From positions 1 to 64,000 of the forward strand of contig NZ_JABBJN010000024.1 in assembly GCF_012928505.1 (NCBI RefSeq): a stretch of 64,000 nucleotides of DNA, written 5' to 3'. How positions within the stretch are numbered: the stretch's first letter is position 1; each line of letters opens with the position of its first letter. A program made the translations under genes and the position numbers. Positions 1 to 8,788 of the stretch are shown in pieces. Under the pieces are notes generated by a model. That model had not been told where the DNA came from. It searched no databases and was given only the letters and a program-made list of their open reading frames with translations. This stretch comes from Achromobacter sp. Bel. GTDB lineage: Bacteria > Pseudomonadota > Gammaproteobacteria > Burkholderiales > Burkholderiaceae_B.

Positions 1-2324
1 CCGCGGCATCGGCCGCCGCACGTAAGTCCTACGCGATCTCGGGGGGGGCGCTGGGCGACGTGCTGGCCCAGTTCGCGGCGGCGGCAGGGGTGCCGCTGTC
101 CTTTGACCCGGCAATGTTGGCCGGAAGGCAAAGCGAGGGCTTGACGGGCGCCTATACGGCGCGTGAAGGATTCACGCGTTTGTTAAGCGGGTCGGGCTAT
201 GCCTTGGCCGAACAGGGGGCGGGCGCGTATTCCTTGCGCAAGCTGCCGGCGGGCGAGAGCGACGCCGCGACCCTGCTGCCCAGCATCACCGTCGCGGGGG
301 CGGGCGTCAGCCCGTCGGCCTTGCCGGCCGAATTCGCTGGCGGCCAGGTGGCGCGTGGCGGCCGCTTGGGGCTGCTGGGCAACCGCGACGTGATGGATAC
401 GCCGTTCAATGTCACGAGCTACACCTCCGAACTGCTGGCCAATCGCCAGGCCGTAACGTTGGCCGATGCCTTGAATGCCGAACCCTCCGTGCGCTTCACG
501 GGCCAGATCGGCGGCGTGACGGATTCGTTCTACATCCGCGGTTTTCCGATCGGTGAAGGCAATCTGGGCGAAATCGCGTTTGACGGCGTCTACGGCGTGG
601 CGCCCAACTACCACGTCTTCACCGACTACATCGAGCGCGTAGAAGTGCTGAAGGGGCCGGCGGCGCTGCTCTACGGCATGTCGCCCAACAGCGGCGTGGG
701 CGGGGTGATCAACATGGTGCCCAAACGCTCTTTGCCGCAAGACCTGACGCGCGTGTCCGCGGATTACGTGGGCGATTCGCAATTCGGCGCCCGGGTGGAC
801 CTGAGCCGCCGCTTCGGCAACGACGGCGAATGGGGCGTGCGCGTCAACGGCATGCACCGCCAGGGCGACACGCCGCTGGACAACCTGTATTCCCGCACCG
901 ACATCGGCGCCCTGTCGCTGGACTATCAGGGCGAACGCCTGCGAGCGTCGCTGGACCTGCTGACCCAGAACGAAAAGGTGGATGCGCCGACGCGGCCGTT
1001 CCTGATTGCCTCCGGCATCGATGTGCCGCATGCCGCCGACGGCCGCCGTAACGCGACCCAGCCCTGGGGCTGGTGGAAGTCCGACGGCCAGTCGGCGCTG
1101 CTGCGCGTGGAATATGACATTAGCGACCGCCTCACGGTGTTCGCCGACGCAGGAGGATCGGACACGCAGGTGTCGCGCCTGTCGGACCAGACGCCCACCA
1201 TCGTCAATAGCGCGGGCGACACGCTGGTCACGCCCAACAACTTCCGTTTCAAGGTGGAACGCAGCACGTACAACGCGGGGCTGCGCGCCAAGCTGGACAC
1301 GGGGCCGGTGCGCCACGCGGTGAGCGTCATGGGTAGCATGTACAGCGACCGCAACCTGCAGGCCAGCGTGTCCGGCACGCCGCTGACCTCCAACATCTAC
1401 CATCCCATCACCCGCCCCGAACAGCACATTCCGGCGCCGGCCAATGTGCCCAAGGTGTCGTCGTCGGACCTGTCCGGCGTGGCGCTGGCCGACACGATGA
1501 GCATCCTGGATGAGCGCGCGCAACTGACGCTGGGCGTGCGCCAGCAGCGTATCGAGTCGCGCAACTTCAACGCCACGACCGGCGTGCGTACCGTGAGCTA
1601 CGACGAAAGCGCCACCACGCCGCTGGCGGGTCTGGTCGTGAAGCCCTGGAACAACGTGTCGCTGTATGCGAACTACATCGAAGGCCTGAGCAAAGGCGAT
1701 GTGGCGCCGGCCACCGCGTCCAACGCCGGCCAGGTGTTCAAGCCCTACAAGGCCAAGCAGAAGGAAGTGGGTGTGAAGGTGGACCTGGACGACGCGATGG
1801 TGACGTTCAGCGCATTCGAGATCACCAAACCCAGCGGCCAGTTGACCAACGGCGTGTACGGCGCCGACAGCGAACAGCGCAACCGCGGCCTGGAACTGAA
1901 CCTGTCGGGCGAGCCGGTGCGCGGCCTGCGCCTGTTGGGCGGCATCACCTACCTGGACGCCGAACTGACCCGCACCAGCAATCCCGCCACGGTGGGCAAC
2001 CAGCCGGTGGGCGTGCCGAAGTTCTCGGCCAATCTCAGCGCGGAATGGGATGCGCCGTGGGTGGCGGGCCTGACGCTGACGGGCGGAATGATGTACACCG
2101 GCCGCGAATACGTGAACCAGGCAAACACGCAGTCGGTGCCGTCCTGGACGACGTTCGACGTGGGCGCGCGCTATGCCACGAAGATCCAGGGCAAGGACGT
2201 GACGTTCCGCGCCAATGTCGTCAACGTGACCAACCGTGCGTACTGGTCCGGCGTGGCGTCTTACGGCACCGTGTCGCAGGGCGTCCCGCGCACGCTGATG
2301 CTGTCGGCGTCGATGGACTTTTAA
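1..2324 (+). CDS. TonB-dependent siderophore receptor with STN domain (5' end outside window)
   Basis: Outer-membrane gated barrel that imports a ferric siderophore using TonB energy. The frame is open from base 3, so the true start and signal peptide lie upstream. The first visible residues (SYAISGGALGDVLAQFAAAA) are a secretin/TonB short N-terminal (STN) domain, the type that signals to a FecR anti-sigma factor. The plug follows (DALNAEPSVRF, SFYIRGF, VLKGPAALLYG, GGVINMVPKR), then a barrel of about 500 residues ending in the usual C-terminal Phe (SASMDF). FecI/FecR partners, if present, would lie to the left of the window. The siderophore is not predictable. It is convergent with the lactonase gene. 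Confidence 0.9.
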   Translation, partial: AASAAARKSYAISGGALGDVLAQFAAAAGVPLSFDPAMLAGRQSEGLTGAYTAREGFTRLLSGSGYALAEQGAGAYSLRKLPAGESDAATLLPSITVAGAGVSPSALPAEFAGGQVARGGRLGLLGNRDVMDTPFNVTSYTSELLANRQAVTLADALNAEPSVRFTGQIGGVTDSFYIRGFPIGEGNLGEIAFDGVYGVAPNYHVFTDYIERVEVLKGPAALLYGMSPNSGVGGVINMVPKRSLPQDLTRVSADYVGDSQFGARVDLSRRFGNDGEWGVRVNGMHRQGDTPLDNLYSRTDIGALSLDYQGERLRASLDLLTQNEKVDAPTRPFLIASGIDVPHAADGRRNATQPWGWWKSDGQSALLRVEYDISDRLTVFADAGGSDTQVSRLSDQTPTIVNSAGDTLVTPNNFRFKVERSTYNAGLRAKLDTGPVRHAVSVMGSMYSDRNLQASVSGTPLTSNIYHPITRPEQHIPAPANVPKVSSSDLSGVALADTMSILDERAQLTLGVRQQRIESRNFNATTGVRTVSYDESATTPLAGLVVKPWNNVSLYANYIEGLSKGDVAPATASNAGQVFKPYKAKQKEVGVKVDLDDAMVTFSAFEITKPSGQLTNGVYGADSEQRNRGLELNLSGEPVRGLRLLGGITYLDAELTRTSNPATVGNQPVGVPKFSANLSAEWDAPWVAGLTLTGGMMYTGREYVNQANTQSVPSWTTFDVGARYATKIQGKDVTFRANVVNVTNRAYWSGVASYGTVSQGVPRTLMLSASMDF

Positions 2325-2354
2325 CCATCCCCCATCCGCCATCCGCCGTCCGCT

Positions 2355-3410
2355 TCACGTGCGGCGGCGGGCGAACACCATGCAGACCGGGCTGCCCACG
2401 TGCAGCTCGTAGCCGTCGCGGGTCAGGGTGCCGTCTTGCGTATTGACGCGAAAGCGCACCAGCGTGTCGCTGTCTTCGTTCAGCGTGAACAGGAAGCGGC
2501 CATCCGGCGACAGCGTGAAAAAGCGTGGCGTCTTGCCGCCCGAGGCGGCGTGCTGCACGGGCGTCAGGCGGCCATTGACCGGGTCGATGCGGAACACGGC
2601 GATGCTGTCGTCGCCCCGGTTCGACACGTACAGGTGGCAGCCCTGCGCATCCAGCGAAATGCCGGCGGCGCGGCTGTTGCCGGTGTAGGTGTCGGGCAGC
2701 GTCGGCAGCACCTGGAAGGGGTGCAGCGCACCGGCCGCAAACGAGTACGCGGCGACCGTGTTGTCCAGCTCGTTGACGACGTAGAGCCAGCGGCCGGCGG
2801 GATGAAAGGCCGCATGCCGTGGCCCTGCGCCCTCGCGCGCGGCGGCCACGCAGGCAGGGGCGGCGTTGACGCCGCCATCCTCCAAGGCGTAGAGGAATAC
2901 GCGGTCCAGACCTTTGTCGGGCACCACCACATAGCGGCCCGATGGATCCACCAGGTTGTAGTGCGGCTTGGCGAAGGGCTGTTCCTTGCGGTGCGGCCCG
3001 GGTTCGCCGGACATCGGCACGGACTGCGTCACGGGCGCCAGCGCGCCGTCGAGCTCGACGGGCAGCACGGCCAGCGTGCCTGTCAGATGGTTCGACACCA
3101 TCAGGTAGCGGCCGGACGGGCCCAGCGCCAAATGCACCGGGTTGCGGCCTTCGCAGCCCTGTTGCCGCCACGCCGTCAGGGCGCCGGTGCGCGGGTCGCG
3201 TTGCAGGGCGCTGACTTCATGGCTGTCGCCATGCAGGGTGTACAGCACGGGCAGCGCGGGATGCGGCAGCAGATAAGAGGGGTTGACCAGGCCGCCGACG
3301 ACTTGCGTCAGCGTCAGCGCGCCGGTGTCCTGGGCGTATTCGAAAACGCTGATGCCTTCGCCGCGGGCATGGCGTTCCCGCGTGGTGCGGGAACCGATGT
3401 AGACGTGCAT
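2355..3410 (-). CDS. Lactonase family (6-phosphogluconolactonase-like) seven-bladed beta-propeller protein
   Basis: The 351-residue protein begins MHVYIGSRTTRE and repeats propeller blade motifs such as NPSYLLPHPALPVLYTLHG, GRNPVHLALGPSGRYLMVSN and GPRHAAFHPAGRWLYVVNELD, as in the YbhE/Pgl lactonase family. Family members hydrolyse 6-phosphogluconolactone or other sugar or muconate lactones. No signal peptide is obvious, so it is probably cytoplasmic. It lies 52 bp after the gntR gene and is the last gene of the acnA-gntR-lactonase set. The exact substrate cannot be read from sequence, and the operon context points to organic-acid metabolism as much as to the pentose phosphate route. Confidence 0.8.
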   Translation of the reverse strand: MHVYIGSRTTRERHARGEGISVFEYAQDTGALTLTQVVGGLVNPSYLLPHPALPVLYTLHGDSHEVSALQRDPRTGALTAWRQQGCEGRNPVHLALGPSGRYLMVSNHLTGTLAVLPVELDGALAPVTQSVPMSGEPGPHRKEQPFAKPHYNLVDPSGRYVVVPDKGLDRVFLYALEDGGVNAAPACVAAAREGAGPRHAAFHPAGRWLYVVNELDNTVAAYSFAAGALHPFQVLPTLPDTYTGNSRAAGISLDAQGCHLYVSNRGDDSIAVFRIDPVNGRLTPVQHAASGGKTPRFFTLSPDGRFLFTLNEDSDTLVRFRVNTQDGTLTRDGYELHVGSPVCMVFARRRT

Positions 3411-3462
3411 GGAACGATCCTCGGCTTGAAAAGAAAGCGGCCATGCGCGCCAGGCGCCCCGC

Positions 3463-4359
3463 CTAGGAAGTCAGGATGCCGCTGATGCGGGCCAGGTTGT
3501 CCAACGTGCTGCGCAGATGGCTGGACAAGGCGGCGGCGGCGTCTTCGTTGCGTTCGCGTTCCAGCAGGTCCAGGATTTCCAGATGCTGGTCGCAGTGCTG
3601 CTGGTAGCGGCTGCGGTCTTGCATGGACCGGTAAGACAGCAGGCGGCGGACGCGGTTGACGCGCTTGATCGTGTCGATGAAGAACGGGTTGCCGGACGCC
3701 TCCACCAGCGATTCATGGAACCGTACGCCGCGTTCGTGCAACTGGTCGGCCGTGTCGGTGGCGATGCCGCCGTCCAGCAGGTGCTTTTCCGCCGCGCGGC
3801 ACCGTTCGATCACGCTTTTTTCGATGCGGAACGAGGGCTCCAGCAAGGCCGCGGGTTCCAGCGCCAGGCGCAAGCGGTACGACTGCAGCAGGCTGTCCGG
3901 CGTGGTCATCATCGACGAGAATTCCCAGCCGTAGCCGGGCCGCCGTTGCGCCCAGCCTTCTTGCGAGACGCGGGCCAGCAATGCCTGCGTCTGCGCGTGG
4001 GTCAGGGCATAGCGCACGCGTAGCTGGGCCTCGCTGCATTGCATGGGCAGCTCGCCCCGCAGCAGTTCGTCGGCCAGCTTGAAATAGCTTTGCGTCACGA
4101 TATCGTCGGCGGAGGGCGGGACCAGCCCGGCGCGCGCATCGGGCAGGGCGTCGAAGTCCTGCAGCAGGAAGTAGCCCCGGTTGGGCTTGCGGGCCACGAT
4201 GCCGTGCTGCTCCAGGATGCCCAGGGCGTCATTGACCGGCGAGCGCGACAGCCGCAGTCGGTCGGCCAGCTTCTGCGCCGTCAGGTGCGAGCCGCCGGGC
4301 AGGCGGTCTTGCCGGATCAAGTCCAGGATCTTCGTGACGGTATTGGTTTGCGCGCTCAT
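3463..4359 (-). CDS. GntR-family transcriptional regulator with FCD-type C-terminal domain
   Basis: 298 residues. A winged helix-turn-helix spans residues 1-70 (ILDLIRQDRLPGGSHLTAQKLADRLRLSRSPVNDAL, then GIVARKPNRGYFL), as in GntR proteins. The helical C-terminal half (residues about 155-290, including HERGVRFHESLVEASGNPFF and HLEILDLLERERNEDAAAALSSHL) is an FCD-type ligand-binding domain, which often binds organic acids with a metal. The start ATG overlaps the acnA stop in the sequence ATGA, so translation is coupled to aconitase. It probably controls its own operon and the divergent Bug gene. The effector is unknown. Confidence 0.85.
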   Translation of the reverse strand: MSAQTNTVTKILDLIRQDRLPGGSHLTAQKLADRLRLSRSPVNDALGILEQHGIVARKPNRGYFLLQDFDALPDARAGLVPPSADDIVTQSYFKLADELLRGELPMQCSEAQLRVRYALTHAQTQALLARVSQEGWAQRRPGYGWEFSSMMTTPDSLLQSYRLRLALEPAALLEPSFRIEKSVIERCRAAEKHLLDGGIATDTADQLHERGVRFHESLVEASGNPFFIDTIKRVNRVRRLLSYRSMQDRSRYQQHCDQHLEILDLLERERNEDAAAALSSHLRSTLDNLARISGILTS

Positions 4360-6980
4360 GACAGGGGAGATGGCCGGAGGGTATCCGATAGGATAGCGGG
4401 AATGACGCCGCCCATCCGCAACAAACGCACGTCCAACTGGGTCTCGACCGCGGCCGTGGCGCGCAGCGCGTCGACGCGGCCGTCGGCCCGCAGGATGCGG
4501 ACGGGCACAGCGATGCGCGGCGCCAGCGTATCCGCCGGCGCGTCGATTTCTATGCGGTCGCCGGACTGCATGCGCAGCGTAGCCGGCGTGACGCCTTCGG
4601 GCAGCCGCAAGGGCAGGATGCCCATGCCGATGAGGTTGGACCGGTGGATCCGTTCAAAGCTCACGGCCAGCACGGCGCGGATGCCCAGCAGGCGCTGCCC
4701 TTTGGCCGCCCAGTCGCGCGACGACCCGGTACCGAAACGCGCGCCAGCCAGCAACACGACCGGCTGCTGTTCCTGGCGGTAGTGTTCGGCGGCTTCCCAG
4801 ATGGGTTCGACGCGGCCGCTGCCCGCATGCCGGGTGTGGCCCACGGGCGCGTCCGGACAAAGCAGGTTCGTCAGGCTCTTGCTGTAGAACGCCGCGCGCA
4901 TCATCACTTCCCAATTGCCGCGCCGCGAGGCGAACACGTTCAGGTCATTGCGGTCGTCGCCGCGCGCCGCGAGGAAGTCCGCGATCAGGCTGTCAGGCGG
5001 AATGGCGCTGGCCGGCGACAGGTGGTCGGTGGTCACGTCGTCGCCCAGCACCAGCAGCGGGTGCGCCGCATAGCGGCCGAGCAGGCCGCCGGCGGCCGTC
5101 GAGGCGAATGGCGGGCGCCGCAACGCCGTGGAGGCGGGGTCCCACGGAAAGCGCGGCGTGTCCGGTGATTGCAGCGCCTGCCAGGCGGGGTTGGCGCTGG
5201 CGATCTTGAAGGCGGCGCGGAAGTCGTCGGCACGCAAGCCCTGGGCCAGCGCGGCATCGATAGCGGCCTCGTCCGGCCATAGGTCGCGCAAGTGCACAGG
5301 ACGGCCGTTGGCCGTGATCTGCACTGGTTCTTGGCTCAGGTCGCGTTCGGCGTCGCCGGCCAGCGCGAAGGCGATGACAAGCGGCGGCGACATCAGAAAG
5401 CCCAGGTCCAGGTCGGGGTGGATGCGGCCGGTGAAATTGCGGTTGCCGGACAGCACGGCCACCGGATGGACTGTGCCGGCCTGCATGGCGTCGCGCACCA
5501 CGGGGGGCAGGGGGCCGGAATTGCCGATGCAGGTGGTGCAGCCGTACCCCACGATGTCGAACCCGACCGCAGCCAGATCGTCCAGCAGTCCGGCGCGGGC
5601 CAGGTAGTCGGCCGCGGCGGGCGAACCGGGGCCCAGCGACGTCTTGACCCAGGACGGCACGCGCAGACCCGCCTGGCGCGCCTTGCGGGCCAGCAGCCCG
5701 GCCGCCATCAGCAAGCGGGGATCCGACGTGTTGGTGCAACTGGTGATGGCGGCGATGGCGATGGGGTAGCGGGGCAGGCCGCCATCGGCGCCGGCAGCCG
5801 GCGTGAAGTCCAGCGCCGACAGAATGGCGCGGGTCTGGCCGTAGGGGTGCAGGTCTTGCGGCCGCTTGGGGCCGGCCACGTGCATCTGCACGCGGTCCAG
5901 CGCGATGTCGACCACGCGGGTGTAACGCGGCGACGCGTCGGGATCCAGTGCGATGCCGGCGCGTTCGGCATAGGCGGCGACACGCGCGATGTGGGCTTGC
6001 GTGCGGCCCGTCTGGCGCAGATAGGCCAGCGTTTCGCCGTCGATGGGAAAGTAGCCGGTGGTGGCGCCGTACTCGGGCGCCATGTTGGCGACCACGCAGC
6101 GGCTGCCGGCCGACAGTGAGCCGACGCCCGGCCCGAAGAATTCCACGAATTCGCCCGAGACGTCGATGGCGCGCAGCCGCTGCGTCACCGCCAGCGCCAG
6201 GTCGGTGGCGGTGACGCCCGCCGCCAGCGCGCCCGTCAGGCGCACGCCGATCACGTCCGGAATGCGCAGCAGGGTGGGCATGCCGAACATGACCGTCTGC
6301 GCTTCCAGGCCGCCCACGCCCCAGCCCAGCACGCCGATGCCGTTGATCATCGGCGTGTGGCTGTCGGTGCCGATCATCATGTCGGGATACAGCGCGCCGT
6401 CCTCGCCTTGGCAGACCACGGTGGCCAGTTGCTCCAGGTTGATGGTGTGCATGATCCCGGTGCCTGGAGGATGGATGCGCACGTTGGACAAGGCCTTGGA
6501 GGCCCAGCGCAGGAAACGGTAGCGCTCGGCGTTGCGGCGCAATTCCAGGTCCAGGTTGCGCGTCGCGGCATCGGGTTGCGCATAGGCCTCGACCGCCAGT
6601 GAATGGTCCACCGACACGTCCACTGGCAGCACCGGGTTCAGCACGGCCGGGTCTACGCCGGCTTCGGCCAGCGCGTCGCGCATCGCCGCGATGTCCACCA
6701 GCGCGGGCGTGCTGGTGGTGTCGTGCATCAGCACCCGGCCGGGCTGGAAGGCGATCTCGGCGTCGCTGGTGCCGTGGGCCAGCCAGCCGAACAGCGCGGC
6801 CACGGCGGCCTCGCGCTCGTCGCCTTGCATGTTGCGCAGCGCGTTTTCCAGCAGCAGGCGCAGCACGACGGGCAGGCGGAAATAGTCGGCGCCGAATGTG
6901 GCGGGCAGATCCAGGCAGGTATGGGCCGCCCCGTCCAGCGTGAAGCGGTCGTGGCGCAGCAAGGCATTGGTGTTTTCCAT
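4356..6980 (-). CDS. acnA: Aconitate hydratase (AcnA/IRP type)
   Basis: 874-residue aconitase interconverting citrate and isocitrate through a [4Fe-4S] cluster. The cluster cysteines are visible in ITSCTNTSDP (about residue 415) and YGCTTCIGNSGPLPP (about 481 and 484). The swivel domain follows (SGRVEPIWEAAEHYR, GARFGTGSSRDWAAKG, ERIHRSNLIGMGILPL). The frame is open 20 codons further upstream, but the ATG at 6980 (MENTNALLRHDRF) matches where AcnA proteins begin, and the extra residues are hydrophobic and AT-rich promoter DNA. First gene of an operon with gntR (4-bp overlap) and the lactonase. Linkage to a dedicated regulator suggests a specialised isozyme rather than the only TCA aconitase, which is inference. 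Confidence 0.93.
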   Translation of the reverse strand: MENTNALLRHDRFTLDGAAHTCLDLPATFGADYFRLPVVLRLLLENALRNMQGDEREAAVAALFGWLAHGTSDAEIAFQPGRVLMHDTTSTPALVDIAAMRDALAEAGVDPAVLNPVLPVDVSVDHSLAVEAYAQPDAATRNLDLELRRNAERYRFLRWASKALSNVRIHPPGTGIMHTINLEQLATVVCQGEDGALYPDMMIGTDSHTPMINGIGVLGWGVGGLEAQTVMFGMPTLLRIPDVIGVRLTGALAAGVTATDLALAVTQRLRAIDVSGEFVEFFGPGVGSLSAGSRCVVANMAPEYGATTGYFPIDGETLAYLRQTGRTQAHIARVAAYAERAGIALDPDASPRYTRVVDIALDRVQMHVAGPKRPQDLHPYGQTRAILSALDFTPAAGADGGLPRYPIAIAAITSCTNTSDPRLLMAAGLLARKARQAGLRVPSWVKTSLGPGSPAAADYLARAGLLDDLAAVGFDIVGYGCTTCIGNSGPLPPVVRDAMQAGTVHPVAVLSGNRNFTGRIHPDLDLGFLMSPPLVIAFALAGDAERDLSQEPVQITANGRPVHLRDLWPDEAAIDAALAQGLRADDFRAAFKIASANPAWQALQSPDTPRFPWDPASTALRRPPFASTAAGGLLGRYAAHPLLVLGDDVTTDHLSPASAIPPDSLIADFLAARGDDRNDLNVFASRRGNWEVMMRAAFYSKSLTNLLCPDAPVGHTRHAGSGRVEPIWEAAEHYRQEQQPVVLLAGARFGTGSSRDWAAKGQRLLGIRAVLAVSFERIHRSNLIGMGILPLRLPEGVTPATLRMQSGDRIEIDAPADTLAPRIAVPVRILRADGRVDALRATAAVETQLDVRLLRMGGVIPAILSDTLRPSPLS

Positions 6981-6989
6981 AGCTGCCAG

Positions 6990-7018
6990 TTTTGCATATT
7001 GAATATATAAAATGCAAT
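6990..7018. promoter_or_regulatory. AT-rich dyad between acnA and the Bug gene, candidate GntR operator
   Basis: The 87-bp divergent intergenic region contains TTGCAT (6992-6997) and its inverted copy ATGCAA (7012-7017). Between them lies the perfect palindrome ATATT-G-AATAT (6996-7006). The position between the two divergent starts suits an operator of the FCD regulator encoded in this operon. The assignment is inference from symmetry and position. Confidence 0.4.
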
Positions 7019-7067
7019 TAAGTAAAAACCCGGCCGTCATCCGGACAGGCCGATCAGGAGACAGACC

Positions 7068-8051
7068 ATGCCCCCAATCCGATTGTTTGCCGCCGCCGCC
7101 CTGGTGGCTGCGGCCTTAGCGCCATTGCCTTCCGCCCAGGCCGCCGACCCCGGCCGGCCGGTCAGCCTGATCGTGCCGTTTGCCGCCGGCGGCGGGGTTG
7201 ACGGCATGGGCCGCCTCTTGGCCGAGCGTCTGCGCAGCGAAATGCCGCAGGGCGTGGTGGTGGAGAACAAGCCGGGCGCCAGCGGCATGCTGGGTGCGCA
7301 GACGGTGGTGCGGTCGGCGCCGGATGGATCGACGATGCTGCTCGGGTCGGCGGGCGAAACCGCCATCAATCCGCTGGTCTTCAAGGGCAAGATGCAATAC
7401 CAGCCGGAAAGGGACCTGGTGCCGATTGCGCTGGTCGCCCGCGTGCCGAACGTGCTGGTCGCCAACCCCAAGCTGCCGGTGGCGAATGTGGAGCAACTGG
7501 TGGCCTACGGGCGGGCGCACCCGGACAAGCTGACCTACGCGACCAGCGGGGTGGGCAATCCGCAGCACCTGAACGGCGAGCTGTTGCAGTCGCTGGCCGG
7601 CATCAAGATGGTCCACGTGCCGTACAAAGGCGCGTCCGCGCAACTGGTGGATGTGGCCGCGGGCAGCGTGGACCTGACCTTCGTCAGCCTGGCGGGCGCC
7701 TTGCCCTTCATCAAGAGCGGCAAGGTCAAGCCGTTGGCGGTCACCTCCGCCACGCGTGCCTCGTTCGCGCCGGACATTCCCGCCGTGGCCGAATACGCGC
7801 CCTTGAAGGACTACGCGCTGGAGAACTGGTTCGGCGTGTTCGTGGCGGCGGGTACGCCAGTGGACATGCAGCAGAAGCTGGCCGCCGCGATCGGACGCGC
7901 CTTGCGCGACGAGAAATTCGTGGCCAGCATCCGCGAGCTGGGCGGCGAAGTGCAGCCCATGAGCCAGGACGAATTCCGCGCCTTCATCAAGGCGCAGACG
8001 GCGGTCTTCGCCAAGGTCGTGGCCGACGGCCACATCACCGCCGACAACTGA
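7068..8051 (+). CDS. Bug-family tripartite tricarboxylate transporter substrate-binding protein
   Basis: 327 residues with a Sec signal peptide (MPPIRLFAAAALVAAALAPL, cleavage near AQAAD), so it is periplasmic. Family motifs are clear: PVSLIVPFAAGGGVDGMGRLLAE near the mature N-terminus, VVENKPGASGMLGAQ, VPYKGASAQLVDV and the lobe hinge near AVTSATR. Bug (BctC/TctC) proteins capture carboxylates for TctAB-type permeases, but no TctAB genes are adjacent, which is common for the many orphan Bug genes in Alcaligenaceae. The start has a good Shine-Dalgarno (AGGAGA, 7 nt away). Divergent from acnA, which suggests the ligand is a tri- or dicarboxylate (inference). Confidence 0.92.
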   Translation: MPPIRLFAAAALVAAALAPLPSAQAADPGRPVSLIVPFAAGGGVDGMGRLLAERLRSEMPQGVVVENKPGASGMLGAQTVVRSAPDGSTMLLGSAGETAINPLVFKGKMQYQPERDLVPIALVARVPNVLVANPKLPVANVEQLVAYGRAHPDKLTYATSGVGNPQHLNGELLQSLAGIKMVHVPYKGASAQLVDVAAGSVDLTFVSLAGALPFIKSGKVKPLAVTSATRASFAPDIPAVAEYAPLKDYALENWFGVFVAAGTPVDMQQKLAAAIGRALRDEKFVASIRELGGEVQPMSQDEFRAFIKAQTAVFAKVVADGHITADN

Positions 8052-8063
8052 GGCCGGTGCGCG

Positions 8064-8678
8064 CTAGGGTCTTGACGGGCCCTGGCGCAATACTGCATCC
8101 AGCGCGCCCAGCGCCGGCGGGATCATCGCCAGCAGGCGCGCTTTGCCCACGCCGTCGCGCGCCTGCACGGACAGGCCATGCAGCACGACGGCGTAGTAGT
8201 CGCCCAACGCCTGCACGTCCGTGCCGGGTTTGAGTTCGCCGCTTCGCACGGCAGATTCAAGCCGGTCAATGATGCCTTGCGTACGCGCCTTGCGATGCGT
8301 GGTGAGCCATGCCATGACGTCTTCGTTTTCAGCGGCATAGTTGGTGGCGGCGCTGACCACCATGCAGCCCTGAGGGCGGCCGCGCCGGGTGTAGGTCAGC
8401 ACGGCGTCGGTCAGCAGCTTCTCGATGGCGCTGCGCACGCCGTCGTCGGCCTCCAGCGCTTTTTCCGCAAACGCGCCGTCGCCCGCTTCGTATCGCGCCA
8501 CGGCTTCGCGGAACAGCTCCTGCTTGGAGCCGAAGGCCGCGTAAAGCCGCGCCGATGCCAGGCCGGTCGCCGCCACCAGATCCGCCATCGACGTGCCTTC
8601 ATACCCCTGTTTCCAGAACGCCAGCATGGCTTGCTGAAGCGCTAGGTCGCGGTCGAATTCTCTGGGTCTGCCTGCCAT
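8064..8678 (-). CDS. TetR/AcrR-family repressor
   Basis: 204 residues. The N-terminal helix-turn-helix (RPREFDRDLALQQAMLAFWKQGYEGTS, DLVAATGLASARLYAAFGSKQELF) is typical of TetR, followed by a helical ligand domain with the PQGCMVV segment seen in one TetR subgroup. The frame allows a GTG one codon earlier, but the ATG at 8678 is preferred. It is divergent from the isomerase/hydrolase/esterase operon, and a perfect 16-bp palindrome (8757-8772) lies in the shared intergenic region. The simplest reading is a local repressor of that catabolic operon. The ligand is unknown. Confidence 0.9.
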   Translation of the reverse strand: MAGRPREFDRDLALQQAMLAFWKQGYEGTSMADLVAATGLASARLYAAFGSKQELFREAVARYEAGDGAFAEKALEADDGVRSAIEKLLTDAVLTYTRRGRPQGCMVVSAATNYAAENEDVMAWLTTHRKARTQGIIDRLESAVRSGELKPGTDVQALGDYYAVVLHGLSVQARDGVGKARLLAMIPPALGALDAVLRQGPSRP

Positions 8679-8756
8679 CACGGTCTCGGTGAAATGATCT
8701 GGATGCAGTGTACCGCCCGCCCTCGCATTTGCGTCGCGCCGATTTATCGCCTATTC

Positions 8757-8772
8757 TTTGTCGATCGACAAA
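8757..8772. promoter_or_regulatory. Perfect 16-bp palindrome TTTGTCGATCGACAAA, probable TetR operator
   Basis: TTTGTCGA followed by TCGACAAA is a perfect inverted repeat with no spacer, 16 bp upstream of the 8789 start codon. It directly follows a possible -10 hexamer TATTCT (8752-8757), so a bound repressor would block the promoter of the + strand operon. Assignment to the adjacent TetR protein is inference from position and symmetry. Confidence 0.65.
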
Positions 8773-8788
8773 CAATTAAGGATTCGAT

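Noticed and set aside
183-2342. 719-codon open frame antisense to the TonB receptor
   Set aside because: Composition is the His/Arg/Gln-rich shadow typical of the opposite strand of GC-rich genes, with no recognisable domain.
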